Assembly (NCBI GenBank): GCA_021767625.1 | Contig: JAASTB010000013.1 | Coordinates: 1-17,920, forward strand | DNA: 17,920 nucleotides | DNA from: Wenzhouxiangella sp. | Lineage (GTDB): Bacteria > Pseudomonadota > Gammaproteobacteria > Xanthomonadales > Wenzhouxiangellaceae | Direction of reading: 5' to 3' | Shown: positions 9,242 through 15,783 of the stretch, in pieces | Position numbering within the stretch: position 1 is the first letter of the stretch | How the letters are laid out: each line of letters starts with the position of its first letter | The notes under the pieces: generated by a model | The model's database searches: none | Seen by the model: the letters and a program-made list of their open reading frames with translations, nothing else | Told to the model about the DNA's origin: nothing | Position numbers and translations under genes: made by a program

Positions 9242-9595
9242 TCAACGAATCGGGCGACGCGGACCCTTGCGGGTGCGGGCGTTGGTGCGCGTGCGCTGGC
9301 CGCGAACCGGCAGCCCGCGACGATGACGCAGGCCCCGGTAGCAGCCCAGGTCCATCAGGCGCTTGATATTCATCGACACTTCGCGGCGCAGGTCGCCCTC
9401 GACGGTCATCTGACCGATCGTCTGGCGCAGCTTTTCCTGTTCCGCCTCGGTCAGGTCGCGAACTTTCGTGTCCGGGGCCACACCGGTGGCCTCGCAGATT
9501 TCGTAGGCCCGGGTCCGACCGATGCCGTAAATGTGAGTCAACGCTACCCAGGTATGCTTCTGTACCGGGAGGTTGACGCCTGCTATACGTGCCAT
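9242..9595 (-). CDS. rpsM: 30S ribosomal protein S13 (uS13)
   Basis: The protein has 117 residues (E. coli 118). It opens with MARIAGVNLP, has the helix-two-turn-helix YGIGRTRAYEIC, and ends in the basic tail GLPVRGQRTRTNARTRKGPRR that reaches the P-site tRNA. S13 forms the head bridges to the large subunit and pairs with S19. It is the first gene of the alpha transcription unit, with GGAG 9 nt before the ATG. Its codon 4 is ATA, rare in this GC-rich sequence, in the region used by S4 for autoregulation in E. coli. Confidence 0.98.
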   Translation of the reverse strand: MARIAGVNLPVQKHTWVALTHIYGIGRTRAYEICEATGVAPDTKVRDLTEAEQEKLRQTIGQMTVEGDLRREVSMNIKRLMDLGCYRGLRHRRGLPVRGQRTRTNARTRKGPRRPIR

Positions 9596-9640
9596 TTGCT
9601 TGCTCCGTAAACCGTTACGCCCGCTCGACGCAAACCAGCA

Positions 9641-9682
9641 ATTTTACCGGGTTTCCGGCTCATTGCCAACCCCGCCGAGGGG
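9641..9682 (-). promoter_or_regulatory. Alpha-operon promoter in the rpmJ-rpsM gap
   Basis: TTGGCA (9669-9664), a 17-nt spacer and TAAAAT (9646-9641) form a strong sigma70-type promoter reading toward rpsM. Start would be near 9634, giving a leader of about 40 nt. Just upstream is a short hairpin, ACCCC (9683-9679) pairing with GGGGT (9673-9669) around TCGGC; its 3' arm touches the -35 box. With no T-tract it is at most a weak end for the spc transcript. E. coli has its alpha promoter at the same place, which supports the call. Confidence 0.75.
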
Positions 9683-9687
9683 TCAAA

Positions 9688-9801
9688 TTATCCCTGCCGC
9701 TGCTTGTGCTTGGGGTCGCTGCAGATGACATACACAATGCCCTTGCGGCGAACCACCTTGCAGTGGCGGCAAATCTTCTTGACTGATGCCTGAACCTTCA
9801 T
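9688..9801 (-). CDS. rpmJ: 50S ribosomal protein L36 (bL36), zinc-binding form
   Basis: The protein has 37 residues (E. coli 38): MKVQASVKKICRHC at the N-terminus, then VICSDPKHKQRQG at the end. The four zinc ligands Cys11, Cys14, Cys27 and His32 are all present, so this is the zinc-ribbon (C+) version. L36 binds late in large-subunit assembly near the A-site finger and helix 89-97 region of 23S rRNA. The start ATG at 9801 has GGAGAG seven bases upstream. An open frame extends further upstream to 9870, but that part overlaps the end of secY and has no family similarity. It lies 40 nt after secY, as in E. coli. Confidence 0.97.
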   Translation of the reverse strand: MKVQASVKKICRHCKVVRRKGIVYVICSDPKHKQRQG

Positions 9802-9841
9802 TACTGCTCTCCAATCATTCCGGCCGCGACACGGCCCTCGA

Positions 9842-11203
9842 CTAGCGGCGTACCACGCCGCTTCGGCCATAACCCTTGAGGTTGGACTTCTTGAGCAGGC
9901 TGTCGTACTGATGCGACATCAGATGCGCCTGCAACTGGGCCATGAAATCCATGGTCACCACGACAATAATCAACAGCGACGTACCGCCGAAGTAGAAGGG
10001 CACGTTCTGCCACTGCAACAGGATGAACTCCGGCAGCAGGCAGACCGCCGCCAGGTAGAACGCGCCGATCAGGGTCAACCGGGTCAGCACGTAGTCGATG
10101 TACTCCGCGGTTTGACGTCCGGGGCGAATCCCGGGGATGAAAGCGCCCGACTTCTTCAGGTTGTCGGCCGTCTCCTTGGAATTGAAGACGATGGCCGTGT
10201 AGAAGAAGCAGAAGAACATCACCATGCCGCCGAAAATCATGATGTAGATCGGCTGGCCCGGGCTGAGCTGCTGTGAAATCGCCTGCAGCCAGCCTGCATC
10301 GCCGGCCTGGCCGAACCACGTCGTGATGGTGCCCGGGAACAGCACCAGGCTGGAGGCGAAGATGGCCGGAATGACCCCTGCCATATTCACCTTGAGCGGC
10401 AAGTGCGTCGACTGGCTCCGATACGCCTGCCGACCCTGGCGCTGCGCATAGTTGACCGTAATGCGACGCTGACCACGCTCGACGAACACCACGAAGGCAG
10501 TGACCGTGATGGCCAGGACCAGGAAGAACGTAGCGGTCAAAATGCCGAGCTGGCCGGTCCGGACCAGGTCCAGCGTCGCCGCGATCGCGCCGGGCAGCCC
10601 CGCGACGATACCGGCAAAAATCAGGATCGAGATCCCGTTGCCGATGCCGCGTTCGGTAATCTGCTCACCCAGCCACATGAGGAAGACCGTCCCTGCGGTC
10701 AGCGTGATGACCGCCGCCATCACGAAGCCCGGACCCGGTGCGATTACGACGGGCAGTTCCGCGCCGGCGCTCTGGCTTTGAAGGGCAACCGCCACCCCAA
10801 AGCCCTGGAACGCCGCGAGCACCACGGTGAAATACCGCGTGTACTGGGTGATCTTGCGCCTACCCGACTCGCCCTCCTTGCGCAGCTGCTGCAACTGCGG
10901 AATGGCGTGGCTCATGAGCTGGATGATGATGGCCGCGGAAATGTAGGGCATCACGCCGAGCGCGAAGATCGAGAAGCGACCCAGCGCACCACCGGAGAAC
11001 ATGTTGAACACGCCGACGATCGTGCCGCCGGCCTGGTCCATCAGTTCAACCAGCGCATTCGGATTGACGCCCGGCACCGGAATGAAGGTTCCCAGGCGGA
11101 AAATCACGAGCGCCACCAGCACCACGAACAGGCGCTGGCGCAACTCCTTCAGGCGCCCGATACCGCCGAGCATCCCGGCCATTTCCGATGCATTGCGTGC
11201 CAT
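9842..11203 (-). CDS. secY: Protein translocase channel subunit SecY
   Basis: The protein has 453 residues (E. coli 443) and ten predicted membrane helices. Family segments include RLGTFIPVPGVNPNAL at the first helix, the plug region with FNMFSGGALGRFSIFALGVMPYISA around 66-91, and the C-terminal KGYGRSGVVRR tail. SecY forms the inner-membrane pore through which SecA and ribosomes drive unfolded proteins, with SecE and SecG encoded elsewhere. The ATG overlaps the rplO stop by one base (TAATG), so translation is probably coupled to L15. It is followed by rpmJ after 40 nt, the standard spc arrangement. Confidence 0.98.
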   Translation of the reverse strand: MARNASEMAGMLGGIGRLKELRQRLFVVLVALVIFRLGTFIPVPGVNPNALVELMDQAGGTIVGVFNMFSGGALGRFSIFALGVMPYISAAIIIQLMSHAIPQLQQLRKEGESGRRKITQYTRYFTVVLAAFQGFGVAVALQSQSAGAELPVVIAPGPGFVMAAVITLTAGTVFLMWLGEQITERGIGNGISILIFAGIVAGLPGAIAATLDLVRTGQLGILTATFFLVLAITVTAFVVFVERGQRRITVNYAQRQGRQAYRSQSTHLPLKVNMAGVIPAIFASSLVLFPGTITTWFGQAGDAGWLQAISQQLSPGQPIYIMIFGGMVMFFCFFYTAIVFNSKETADNLKKSGAFIPGIRPGRQTAEYIDYVLTRLTLIGAFYLAAVCLLPEFILLQWQNVPFYFGGTSLLIIVVVTMDFMAQLQAHLMSHQYDSLLKKSNLKGYGRSGVVRR

Positions 11204-11634
11204 TACTCGACCTTACCGCCCGCAGCTTCTATCGCCTTGGCCGCACCGGCGGTGACGTGAATGCCACGCACCGTCACGGCCCGCTCGAGCGAGCCGGTGT
11301 TGACCAGGCGAACCTTGCGCGTGGCGCCGCCGACCAGTCCCGCCTTCTTGAGCGTCTCGAGGTCGATCACGTCGGCGTCGATCGCGTTGATCTGGTAGAG
11401 GCGCAGCTCAGCGGTGTGGCGGTTGACCGCGGAGCGGAAACCGACCTTCGGAACGCGGCGCTGCAGCGGCATCTGGCCGCCTTCGAAACCGACCTTGTGA
11501 TAGCCGCCGGATCGCGACTTCTGGCCCTTGTGGCCCCGGCCGCCGGTCTTGCCCAGACCGGAACCGATGCCCCGTCCGACGCGCTTGCGTTCGCTACGGC
11601 TGCCTTCTGCGGGCTGAATCGAATTGAGTTTCAT
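11203..11634 (-). CDS. rplO: 50S ribosomal protein L15 (uL15)
   Basis: The protein has 143 residues (E. coli 144). The glycine- and arginine-rich N-terminal tail, with GRGIGSGLGKTGGRGHKGQ near 20-38, threads into 23S rRNA; the globular C-terminal domain ends in AGGKVE. L15 is needed late in large-subunit assembly. I chose the ATG at 11634 because the family begins MKLNS or MRLNT; a TTG codon four residues upstream is in frame but has no support. The stop overlaps the secY ATG by one base. It follows rpmD by 22 nt. Confidence 0.97.
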   Translation of the reverse strand: MKLNSIQPAEGSRSERKRVGRGIGSGLGKTGGRGHKGQKSRSGGYHKVGFEGGQMPLQRRVPKVGFRSAVNRHTAELRLYQINAIDADVIDLETLKKAGLVGGATRKVRLVNTGSLERAVTVRGIHVTAGAAKAIEAAGGKVE

Positions 11635-11656
11635 GTCACCGTCCAAAAAGTTGAAT

Positions 11657-11851
11657 TCAGGCTTCTTCGACCTGCACCAGGTAGTCGACCTTGCGAATCA
11701 TCCCGCGGATGGCCGGCGTGTCTTCCAGCTCGACCGTGTGATGCATACGCCGCAGGCCCAGGCCGCGCACCGTATCGCGGTGCTTGCCGATGGTGCTGTT
11801 GATGGAGCGAACCAACGTCACTCGCAGCTTTCCGGAGCTCTTCTTAGCCAT
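11657..11851 (-). CDS. rpmD: 50S ribosomal protein L30 (uL30)
   Basis: The protein has 64 residues (E. coli 59), with a short basic N-terminal extension (MAKKSSG) and the core LRVTLVRSINSTIGKHRDTVRGLGL followed by the histidine-containing loop. L30 is a small peripheral protein of the large subunit, present in bacteria with the long spc arrangement and absent from some lineages. Its start lies inside the end of rpsE (8-bp overlap, 11844-11851), so it is probably made by re-initiation after S5. Confidence 0.96.
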   Translation of the reverse strand: MAKKSSGKLRVTLVRSINSTIGKHRDTVRGLGLRRMHHTVELEDTPAIRGMIRKVDYLVQVEEA

Positions 11852-12350
11852 GGTATTCCAGGACCTCCTCGATCGGCTTGCCGCGCTTGATGGCGACCTT
11901 CTCGGGCGACGCCATGGCCTGCAGGCCCTTCATGGTGGCGCGCACCAGGTTGATGGGGTTGTTCGATCCCAGGCTCTTGGCCAGAACGTTGTGCACCCCG
12001 ACCGCTTCGAACACGGCGCGCATCGGCCCGCCGGCGATCACACCGGTACCTTCCGAGGCGGGCTGCATGTAAATGCGAGAACCGCTGTGCCGAGCCTTGA
12101 CCGGGTGCCAGAGCGTACCCTCGTTGAGGGAGATGCGCACCATGTCGCGGCGGGCGCGTTCCATCGCCTTCTGAATGGCCAGCGGCACTTCGCGTGCCTT
12201 GCCATAACCGAAGCCGACCTTGCCTTCGCCGTCGCCGACCACCGTGAGCGCCGTAAAGCTGAACTGGCGGCCACCCTTGACCACCTTGACCACACGGTTG
12301 ACCGCGACCAGCTTCTCAATCAGATCGTCGGTGGTGTTTTCTCTAGCCAT
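11844..12350 (-). CDS. rpsE: 30S ribosomal protein S5 (uS5)
   Basis: The protein has 168 residues (E. coli 167). The N-terminal double-stranded-RNA-binding-like domain carries VVKGGRQFSFTALTVVGDG around 23-41 and GFGYGKAREVP; the C-terminal domain carries the SGSRIYMQPASEGTGVIAGG block. The loop at about 20-30 is where spectinomycin-resistance changes occur in E. coli; the sequence here looks wild type. S5 helps form the mRNA entry pore with S3 and S4. It begins 17 nt after rplR and overlaps rpmD. Codon 3 is AGA. Confidence 0.98.
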   Translation of the reverse strand: MARENTTDDLIEKLVAVNRVVKVVKGGRQFSFTALTVVGDGEGKVGFGYGKAREVPLAIQKAMERARRDMVRISLNEGTLWHPVKARHSGSRIYMQPASEGTGVIAGGPMRAVFEAVGVHNVLAKSLGSNNPINLVRATMKGLQAMASPEKVAIKRGKPIEEVLEYHG

Positions 12351-12367
12351 GATGAATTCCGTTAGCG

Positions 12368-12724
12368 TTAAAACTTCAGACCGGCTTCACGCGCGGCATC
12401 CGCCAGCGCCTTGACCCGTCCGTGATACCTGAAACCCGAGCGGTCGAAAGCCACGCCTTCGATCCCGGCCTCGAGGCCGCGCTCGGCGATCTTCTTGCCG
12501 ACCGCCTCGGCAGCTTCGACGCTGCAAGTGCTCTTGAGGCCCTCGGCAACGTCCTTCTGCAGCGTCGACGCCGCGGCGACGGTGTGCTCCCCGCCGGAGG
12601 CGATAATCTGCGCGTAGATGTGACGCCCGGAGCGGTGCACGGTCAAACGTGCCTGGCCCGAACGCGTGATGCGAGCGCGATTCTTGCGCGCGCGACGCAG
12701 TCTGGATTGATTCTTGTCCTTCAT
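12368..12724 (-). CDS. rplR: 50S ribosomal protein L18 (uL18)
   Basis: The protein has 118 residues (E. coli 117). A very basic N-terminus (KNQSRLRRARKNRARI) precedes the 5S-rRNA-binding fold, with LTVHRSGRHIYAQII around 27-41 and the C-terminal FDRSGFRYHGRVKALADAAR block. L18 with L5 and L25 delivers 5S rRNA to the central protuberance. It starts 10 nt after the rplF stop. Confidence 0.98.
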   Translation of the reverse strand: MKDKNQSRLRRARKNRARITRSGQARLTVHRSGRHIYAQIIASGGEHTVAAASTLQKDVAEGLKSTCSVEAAEAVGKKIAERGLEAGIEGVAFDRSGFRYHGRVKALADAAREAGLKF

Positions 12725-12734
12725 GATCGATTCC

Positions 12735-13262
12735 TCAGGCCTTCTTGGCTTCCTTCATCACCACGCGCTCACCGGCGTAGCGAACACCCTTGCCCTTGTA
12801 GGGCTCCGGCGGACGATAACCGCGGATCTCGGCGGCCACCTGGCCGACCAGCTGCTTGCTGCTGCCCCTGACCACGATTTCCGTCTGGCTCGGCGTCTCG
12901 ATATCCACGCCCTGCGGGATCTCGAATTCGACCGGGTGGCTGAAGCCCAACTGCAGGTTGAGCTTCTTGCCCTGCACCTGCGCACGGTAACCGACGCCGA
13001 CCAGTTCGAGTTTCTTTTCGAAACCCTCGGTGACGCCGTGCACCATGTTCGCGATCAGCGCGCGCATGGTACCCGCCATGGCCATGGTGCCGGACTCCGC
13101 CGGAGCGACACGCACCACGCCGTCGTCGACGTTGAGCGTCACGGTCGGGTGCATTTCCATTTCCAGCTGGCCCTTGGCGCCCTTGACCTTAACCACGCCG
13201 TCGGCGTGATTGAATTCGACGCCCTTGGGCAGCTCGATTGGGGCGTTGGCAATTCTCGACAT
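12735..13262 (-). CDS. rplF: 50S ribosomal protein L6 (uL6)
   Basis: The protein has 175 residues (E. coli 177) and two repeats of the L6 fold, about 1-80 and 83-160. Family blocks include MSRIANAPIELPKGV at the start, RALIANMVHGVTEGFEK in the first half and the signature PEPYKGKGVRYAGE near 151-164. L6 binds near the sarcin-ricin loop and the factor-binding stalk base. The gene follows rpsH by 23 nt. Confidence 0.98.
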   Translation of the reverse strand: MSRIANAPIELPKGVEFNHADGVVKVKGAKGQLEMEMHPTVTLNVDDGVVRVAPAESGTMAMAGTMRALIANMVHGVTEGFEKKLELVGVGYRAQVQGKKLNLQLGFSHPVEFEIPQGVDIETPSQTEIVVRGSSKQLVGQVAAEIRGYRPPEPYKGKGVRYAGERVVMKEAKKA

Positions 13263-13285
13263 TGTCAGTCTCTCCGAAAACTCTA

Positions 13286-13681
13286 TCAGGCGACCAGGCA
13301 GAGAACTTCGCCGCCGTGGCCTTGCGAGCGCGCCTGGCGGTCCGTCATCACGCCGTGCGATGTGCTGACGATCGCGACGCCCAGCCCGTTCTGCACGCGC
13401 GGCAGCTCACCGGTTGCAAAGTAGCGCCGGCGACTCGGCAGGCTGTAGCGCTCGAGACGATCGATGACACCACGTCCTTCCACGTACTTCAGTTCGATGC
13501 TCAGTTCACGCTTGGGGCCGTCTTCCTCGACGCGAAAGTCGCGGATGTAGCCCTCGTCCTTCAGGACGCCGGAAATGGCGATCTTGACCTTCGACGCCGG
13601 CATGCTGACGGTACGCTTGTTGACCGCCTGCGCGTTCTTGATACGTGCCAGCATGTCGGCAATGGGATCACTCATGCTCAT
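13286..13681 (-). CDS. rpsH: 30S ribosomal protein S8 (uS8), likely spc regulator
   Basis: The protein has 131 residues (E. coli 130). It starts MSMSDPIADMLARIKNA as in the family, and the C-terminal domain has RVQNGLGVAIVSTSHGVMTD, which includes the STS(H)G loop that contacts helix 21 of 16S rRNA. S8 is a core assembly protein of the 30S body. In E. coli it represses its own operon by binding mRNA around the rplE start; the sequence here cannot show this directly. The first of two nearby in-frame ATGs was chosen because GGAGAG lies at suitable distance and it matches E. coli. Confidence 0.98.
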   Translation of the reverse strand: MSMSDPIADMLARIKNAQAVNKRTVSMPASKVKIAISGVLKDEGYIRDFRVEEDGPKRELSIELKYVEGRGVIDRLERYSLPSRRRYFATGELPRVQNGLGVAIVSTSHGVMTDRQARSQGHGGEVLCLVA

Positions 13682-13695
13682 TGCTCTATCTCTCC

Positions 13696-14001
13696 TTACC
13701 AGCTGGCCTTGCGCAGGCCCGGAATGTCACCGCGCATCGCCGCTTCACGCAGTTTGTTGCGGGCCAGGCCGAACTTGCGGTAGTAACCGCGCGGCCGACC
13801 CGATTGGCGGCAGCGGTTGCGCCCACGCACAGGCGAGGAATCGCGCGGCAGTTTGTTGAGCTTGTGCATCGCGGCCTGCTTTTCCTCGAAGTCAACTTCG
13901 GGGTCGGCAATGACGCGCTTGAGCTCGGCACGCTTTTCGGCGTACTTGTCAGCGAGCTTGGCGCGCTTCACGTCGCGTTCAACCATCGAAACTTTAGCCA
14001 T
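13696..14001 (-). CDS. rpsN: 30S ribosomal protein S14 (uS14), long zinc-free form
   Basis: The protein has 101 residues, the long form. It starts MAKVSMVERDVKRAKLADKY and ends in RGDIPGLRKASW, both typical. The C-terminal region reads RGRNRCRQSGRPRGYYRKFGL: three of the four Cys that bind zinc in the short C+ form are absent. S14 is a late-assembling protein of the 30S head, next to S3 and S10. It follows rplE by 14 nt and precedes rpsH by 14 nt. Confidence 0.98.
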   Translation of the reverse strand: MAKVSMVERDVKRAKLADKYAEKRAELKRVIADPEVDFEEKQAAMHKLNKLPRDSSPVRGRNRCRQSGRPRGYYRKFGLARNKLREAAMRGDIPGLRKASW

Positions 14002-14015
14002 ACCTTCTTTACTCC

Positions 14016-14558
14016 TTACTTGGCCCGGAACGGGAAGCCGAACGCTTCCAGGAGGGCCAGACCTTCTTCGTCGGATTCCGCCGAAGTCGTAATGGCGATA
14101 TCCATACCGCGCAGCGTATCGACCTGGTCGTAATTGATCTCGGGAAAGATGATCTGTTCCTTTACGCCCAGGTTGTAGTTTCCGCGACCGTCGAAGGACT
14201 TGCGCGGAACACCGCGGAAGTCGCGAACACGCGGCAGCGCGATGTTGATCAGGCGGTCCAGGAACTCGTACATGCGTTCCCGGCGCAGCGTAACCATGCA
14301 GCCGATGGGATAGTCGTCACGAATCTTGAAGCTGGCAACCGACTTGCGGGCCTTGGTGATCACCGGCTGCTGCCCGACGATCTTGGCCATGTCGGACACG
14401 GCATGTTCGATGACCTTCTTGTCACCGACCGCCTCGCCAACACCCATGTTGACCGTGATCTTCGTGATCCGCGGCACCTGCATCGGGTTGGAATAGCCGA
14501 ACTTTTCGGTCAGCTTTCCGACGACTTCGTCCCTGTAAAATTCTCTTAGCCTTGCCAT
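14016..14558 (-). CDS. rplE: 50S ribosomal protein L5 (uL5)
   Basis: The protein has 180 residues (E. coli 179). Blocks include NPMQVPRITKITVNMGVGEA around 24-43, GQQPVITKARKSVASFKIR, the LRRERMYEFLDRLINIALPRVRDFRG stretch and the C-terminal MDIAITTSAESDEEGLALL. L5 binds 5S rRNA and the P-site tRNA elbow region in the central protuberance. The start context is unusual: a weak ribosome site (TGGAAT) and AGG, CTA, AGA and AGG at codons 3, 4, 5 and 9, unlike the CGN arginines later in the gene. The 56-nt gap to rplX is the largest between rplB and rpmJ. Confidence 0.97.
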   Translation of the reverse strand: MARLREFYRDEVVGKLTEKFGYSNPMQVPRITKITVNMGVGEAVGDKKVIEHAVSDMAKIVGQQPVITKARKSVASFKIRDDYPIGCMVTLRRERMYEFLDRLINIALPRVRDFRGVPRKSFDGRGNYNLGVKEQIIFPEINYDQVDTLRGMDIAITTSAESDEEGLALLEAFGFPFRAK

Positions 14559-14614
14559 TGTCTATTCCAGAAAGTTTTCGGTTTCCAGCTTGCAGCTGAC
14601 TGTCTGCGACGACC
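14559..14614 (-). promoter_or_regulatory. rplX-rplE intercistronic region, candidate S8 translational control site
   Basis: This 56-nt spacer holds a perfect 5-bp inverted repeat with a 3-nt loop (CAGCT-tgc-AGCTG, 14586-14598) and an A-rich run just before the rplE start. In E. coli the S8 repressor binds mRNA at this junction and controls translation of rplE and the genes after it. I infer that this spacer plays the same role because of its position, length and poor ribosome site. I could not verify a fold that mimics 16S helix 21. Confidence 0.4.
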
Positions 14615-14932
14615 TCAGATATCGACCACTTCCCCGGTCGAACGATAGAAGCGAACCTTGCGGCCGTCTTCCAGGAACTTGAAGCCGACCCGGTCACCCT
14701 TGCCGGTGGCCGGATTGAACAGCATCACGTTGGAGGCCTGAATGGGCGCCTCACGCTCGATGATGCCGCCGGGCTTCTGGTTCTGCGGGTCGGGCTTCTG
14801 ATGGCGCTTGACCATGTTGACGTTCTCGACCAGGAATCGCTTGTCCTTGAGAACCTTGAGCACGTGACCGCGCTGGCCCTTGCTCCGGCCGGCAATCACG
14901 ATCACTTCGTCGCCCTTGCGAATACGTTCCAT
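14615..14932 (-). CDS. rplX: 50S ribosomal protein L24 (uL24)
   Basis: The protein has 105 residues (E. coli 104). The N-terminal KOW motif spans about 6-30 (KGDEVIVIAGRSKGQRGHVLKVL), followed by FLVENVNMVKRHQKP and the ASNVMLFNPATGKGDRVGFKF block. L24 is one of the earliest 23S binders and starts large-subunit assembly near the tunnel exit. It begins 10 nt after the rplN stop. Confidence 0.98.
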   Translation of the reverse strand: MERIRKGDEVIVIAGRSKGQRGHVLKVLKDKRFLVENVNMVKRHQKPDPQNQKPGGIIEREAPIQASNVMLFNPATGKGDRVGFKFLEDGRKVRFYRSTGEVVDI

Positions 14933-14942
14933 CTTGAACTCC

Positions 14943-15311
14943 TTACAGCACTTCCGGTGCGAGCGACACGATTTTCATGAACTGGCCGGTGCGCAGTTCG
15001 CGGGTCACCGGCCCGAAAATGCGGGTACCGATCGGCTCGAGCTTGTTGTTGAGCAGGACCGCCGCGTTGCCGTCGAAACGAATCAACGATCCGTCGCGGC
15101 GACGTACGCCCTTGGCGGTACGCACGACCACGGCGTTGTAGACCTCGCCCTTCTTGACCTTGCCGCGCGGGATCGCGTCCTTGACGGTCACCTTGATCAC
15201 GTCGCCGATATTGGCGTAGCGGCGCTTGGAACCACCGAGCACCTTGATGCACATGAGCTCGCGCGCTCCGCTGTTGTCGGCTGCCGACAGCCTGGACTGC
15301 ATCTGAATCAT
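14943..15311 (-). CDS. rplN: 50S ribosomal protein L14 (uL14)
   Basis: The protein has 122 residues (E. coli 123). It opens with MIQMQSRLSAADNSGARELM and has the GDVIKVTVKDAIPRGKVKKGEV core and the ARVFGPVTREL-like block (here TRIFGPVTRELR), ending in KIVSLAPEVL. L14 lies on the intersubunit face with L19 and is the target site of the silencing factor RsfS. In E. coli this is the first gene of the separate spc operon; here it begins only 14 nt after the rpsQ stop. Confidence 0.98.
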   Translation of the reverse strand: MIQMQSRLSAADNSGARELMCIKVLGGSKRRYANIGDVIKVTVKDAIPRGKVKKGEVYNAVVVRTAKGVRRRDGSLIRFDGNAAVLLNNKLEPIGTRIFGPVTRELRTGQFMKIVSLAPEVL

Positions 15312-15325
15312 GTCACTCGCTCCGC

Positions 15326-15586
15326 TTACTGGGCCCGTTCGACCACTTCAATCACTTGCCAGGCCTTCGACTTCGAGATCGGCCGGGTCTGCTCGATACG
15401 CACGGTATCGCCTTCGTTGCAGCTGTTGTCGGCATCGTGGGCATGAACCTTGCTCGAACGACGGACGTACTTGCCGTACAGCGGATGCTTGACCAGCCGC
15501 TCCAGACGAACCGTCACGGTCTTGTCCATCTTGTTGCTCACGACGCGCCCGACGACGCTACGCTGCTTGCGGTCTTCGCTACTCAT
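15326..15586 (-). CDS. rpsQ: 30S ribosomal protein S17 (uS17)
   Basis: The protein has 86 residues (E. coli 84). The OB-fold core has GRVVSNKMDKTVTVRLERLVKHPLYGKYVRRSSK around 13-46 and HDADNSCNEGDTVRIEQTRPISKSK. S17 is a primary binder of 16S rRNA in the 30S body. Its ATG overlaps the rpmC stop as ATGA (15583-15586), so it is probably translated by re-initiation after L29. In E. coli rpsQ ends the S10 operon; no terminator follows it here. Confidence 0.98.
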   Translation of the reverse strand: MSSEDRKQRSVVGRVVSNKMDKTVTVRLERLVKHPLYGKYVRRSSKVHAHDADNSCNEGDTVRIEQTRPISKSKAWQVIEVVERAQ

Positions 15587-15783
15587 GCCTTCTTCTCATC
15601 CTGCTTCTGGTTGAGCACGGTCTTTACCCGTGCAATCTCCTTGCGGACACGGCGCATCTCGTGGGGTGTACCCAGCTGGCCGGTGCCGTGCTGCATGCGC
15701 AGGGAAAACTGCTCCTTGCGCAGATCCAGGAGCATGCTGTTGAGCTCGCTGGAACTCTTGTCTCGCAGTTCACTCGCTTTCAT
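15583..15783 (-). CDS. rpmC: 50S ribosomal protein L29 (uL29)
   Basis: The protein has 66 residues from the ATG (E. coli 63). It is a two-helix protein: MKASELRDKSSSELNSMLLDL, then KEQFSLRMQHGTGQL and a basic second helix. L29 sits beside L23 at the tunnel exit, where trigger factor and SRP dock. The codon just before the ATG is GTG in frame (GTGATG), and both fit GAGG upstream at 5 or 8 nt; I prefer the ATG because the family begins MKA. The ATG overlaps the rplP stop by one base (TGATG). Confidence 0.95.
   Translation of the reverse strand: MKASELRDKSSSELNSMLLDLRKEQFSLRMQHGTGQLGTPHEMRRVRKEIARVKTVLNQKQDEKKA

Noticed and set aside
8155..9366. Plus-strand open frame of 403 codons across rpsD, rpsK and part of rpsM
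   Set aside because: It crosses three conserved genes on the other strand, and no start signal or family similarity is seen.
9802..9870. N-terminal extension of L36 by 23 codons
   Set aside because: It overlaps the end of secY, lacks similarity to L36, and a good ribosome site precedes the family-typical MKVQASVKK start.
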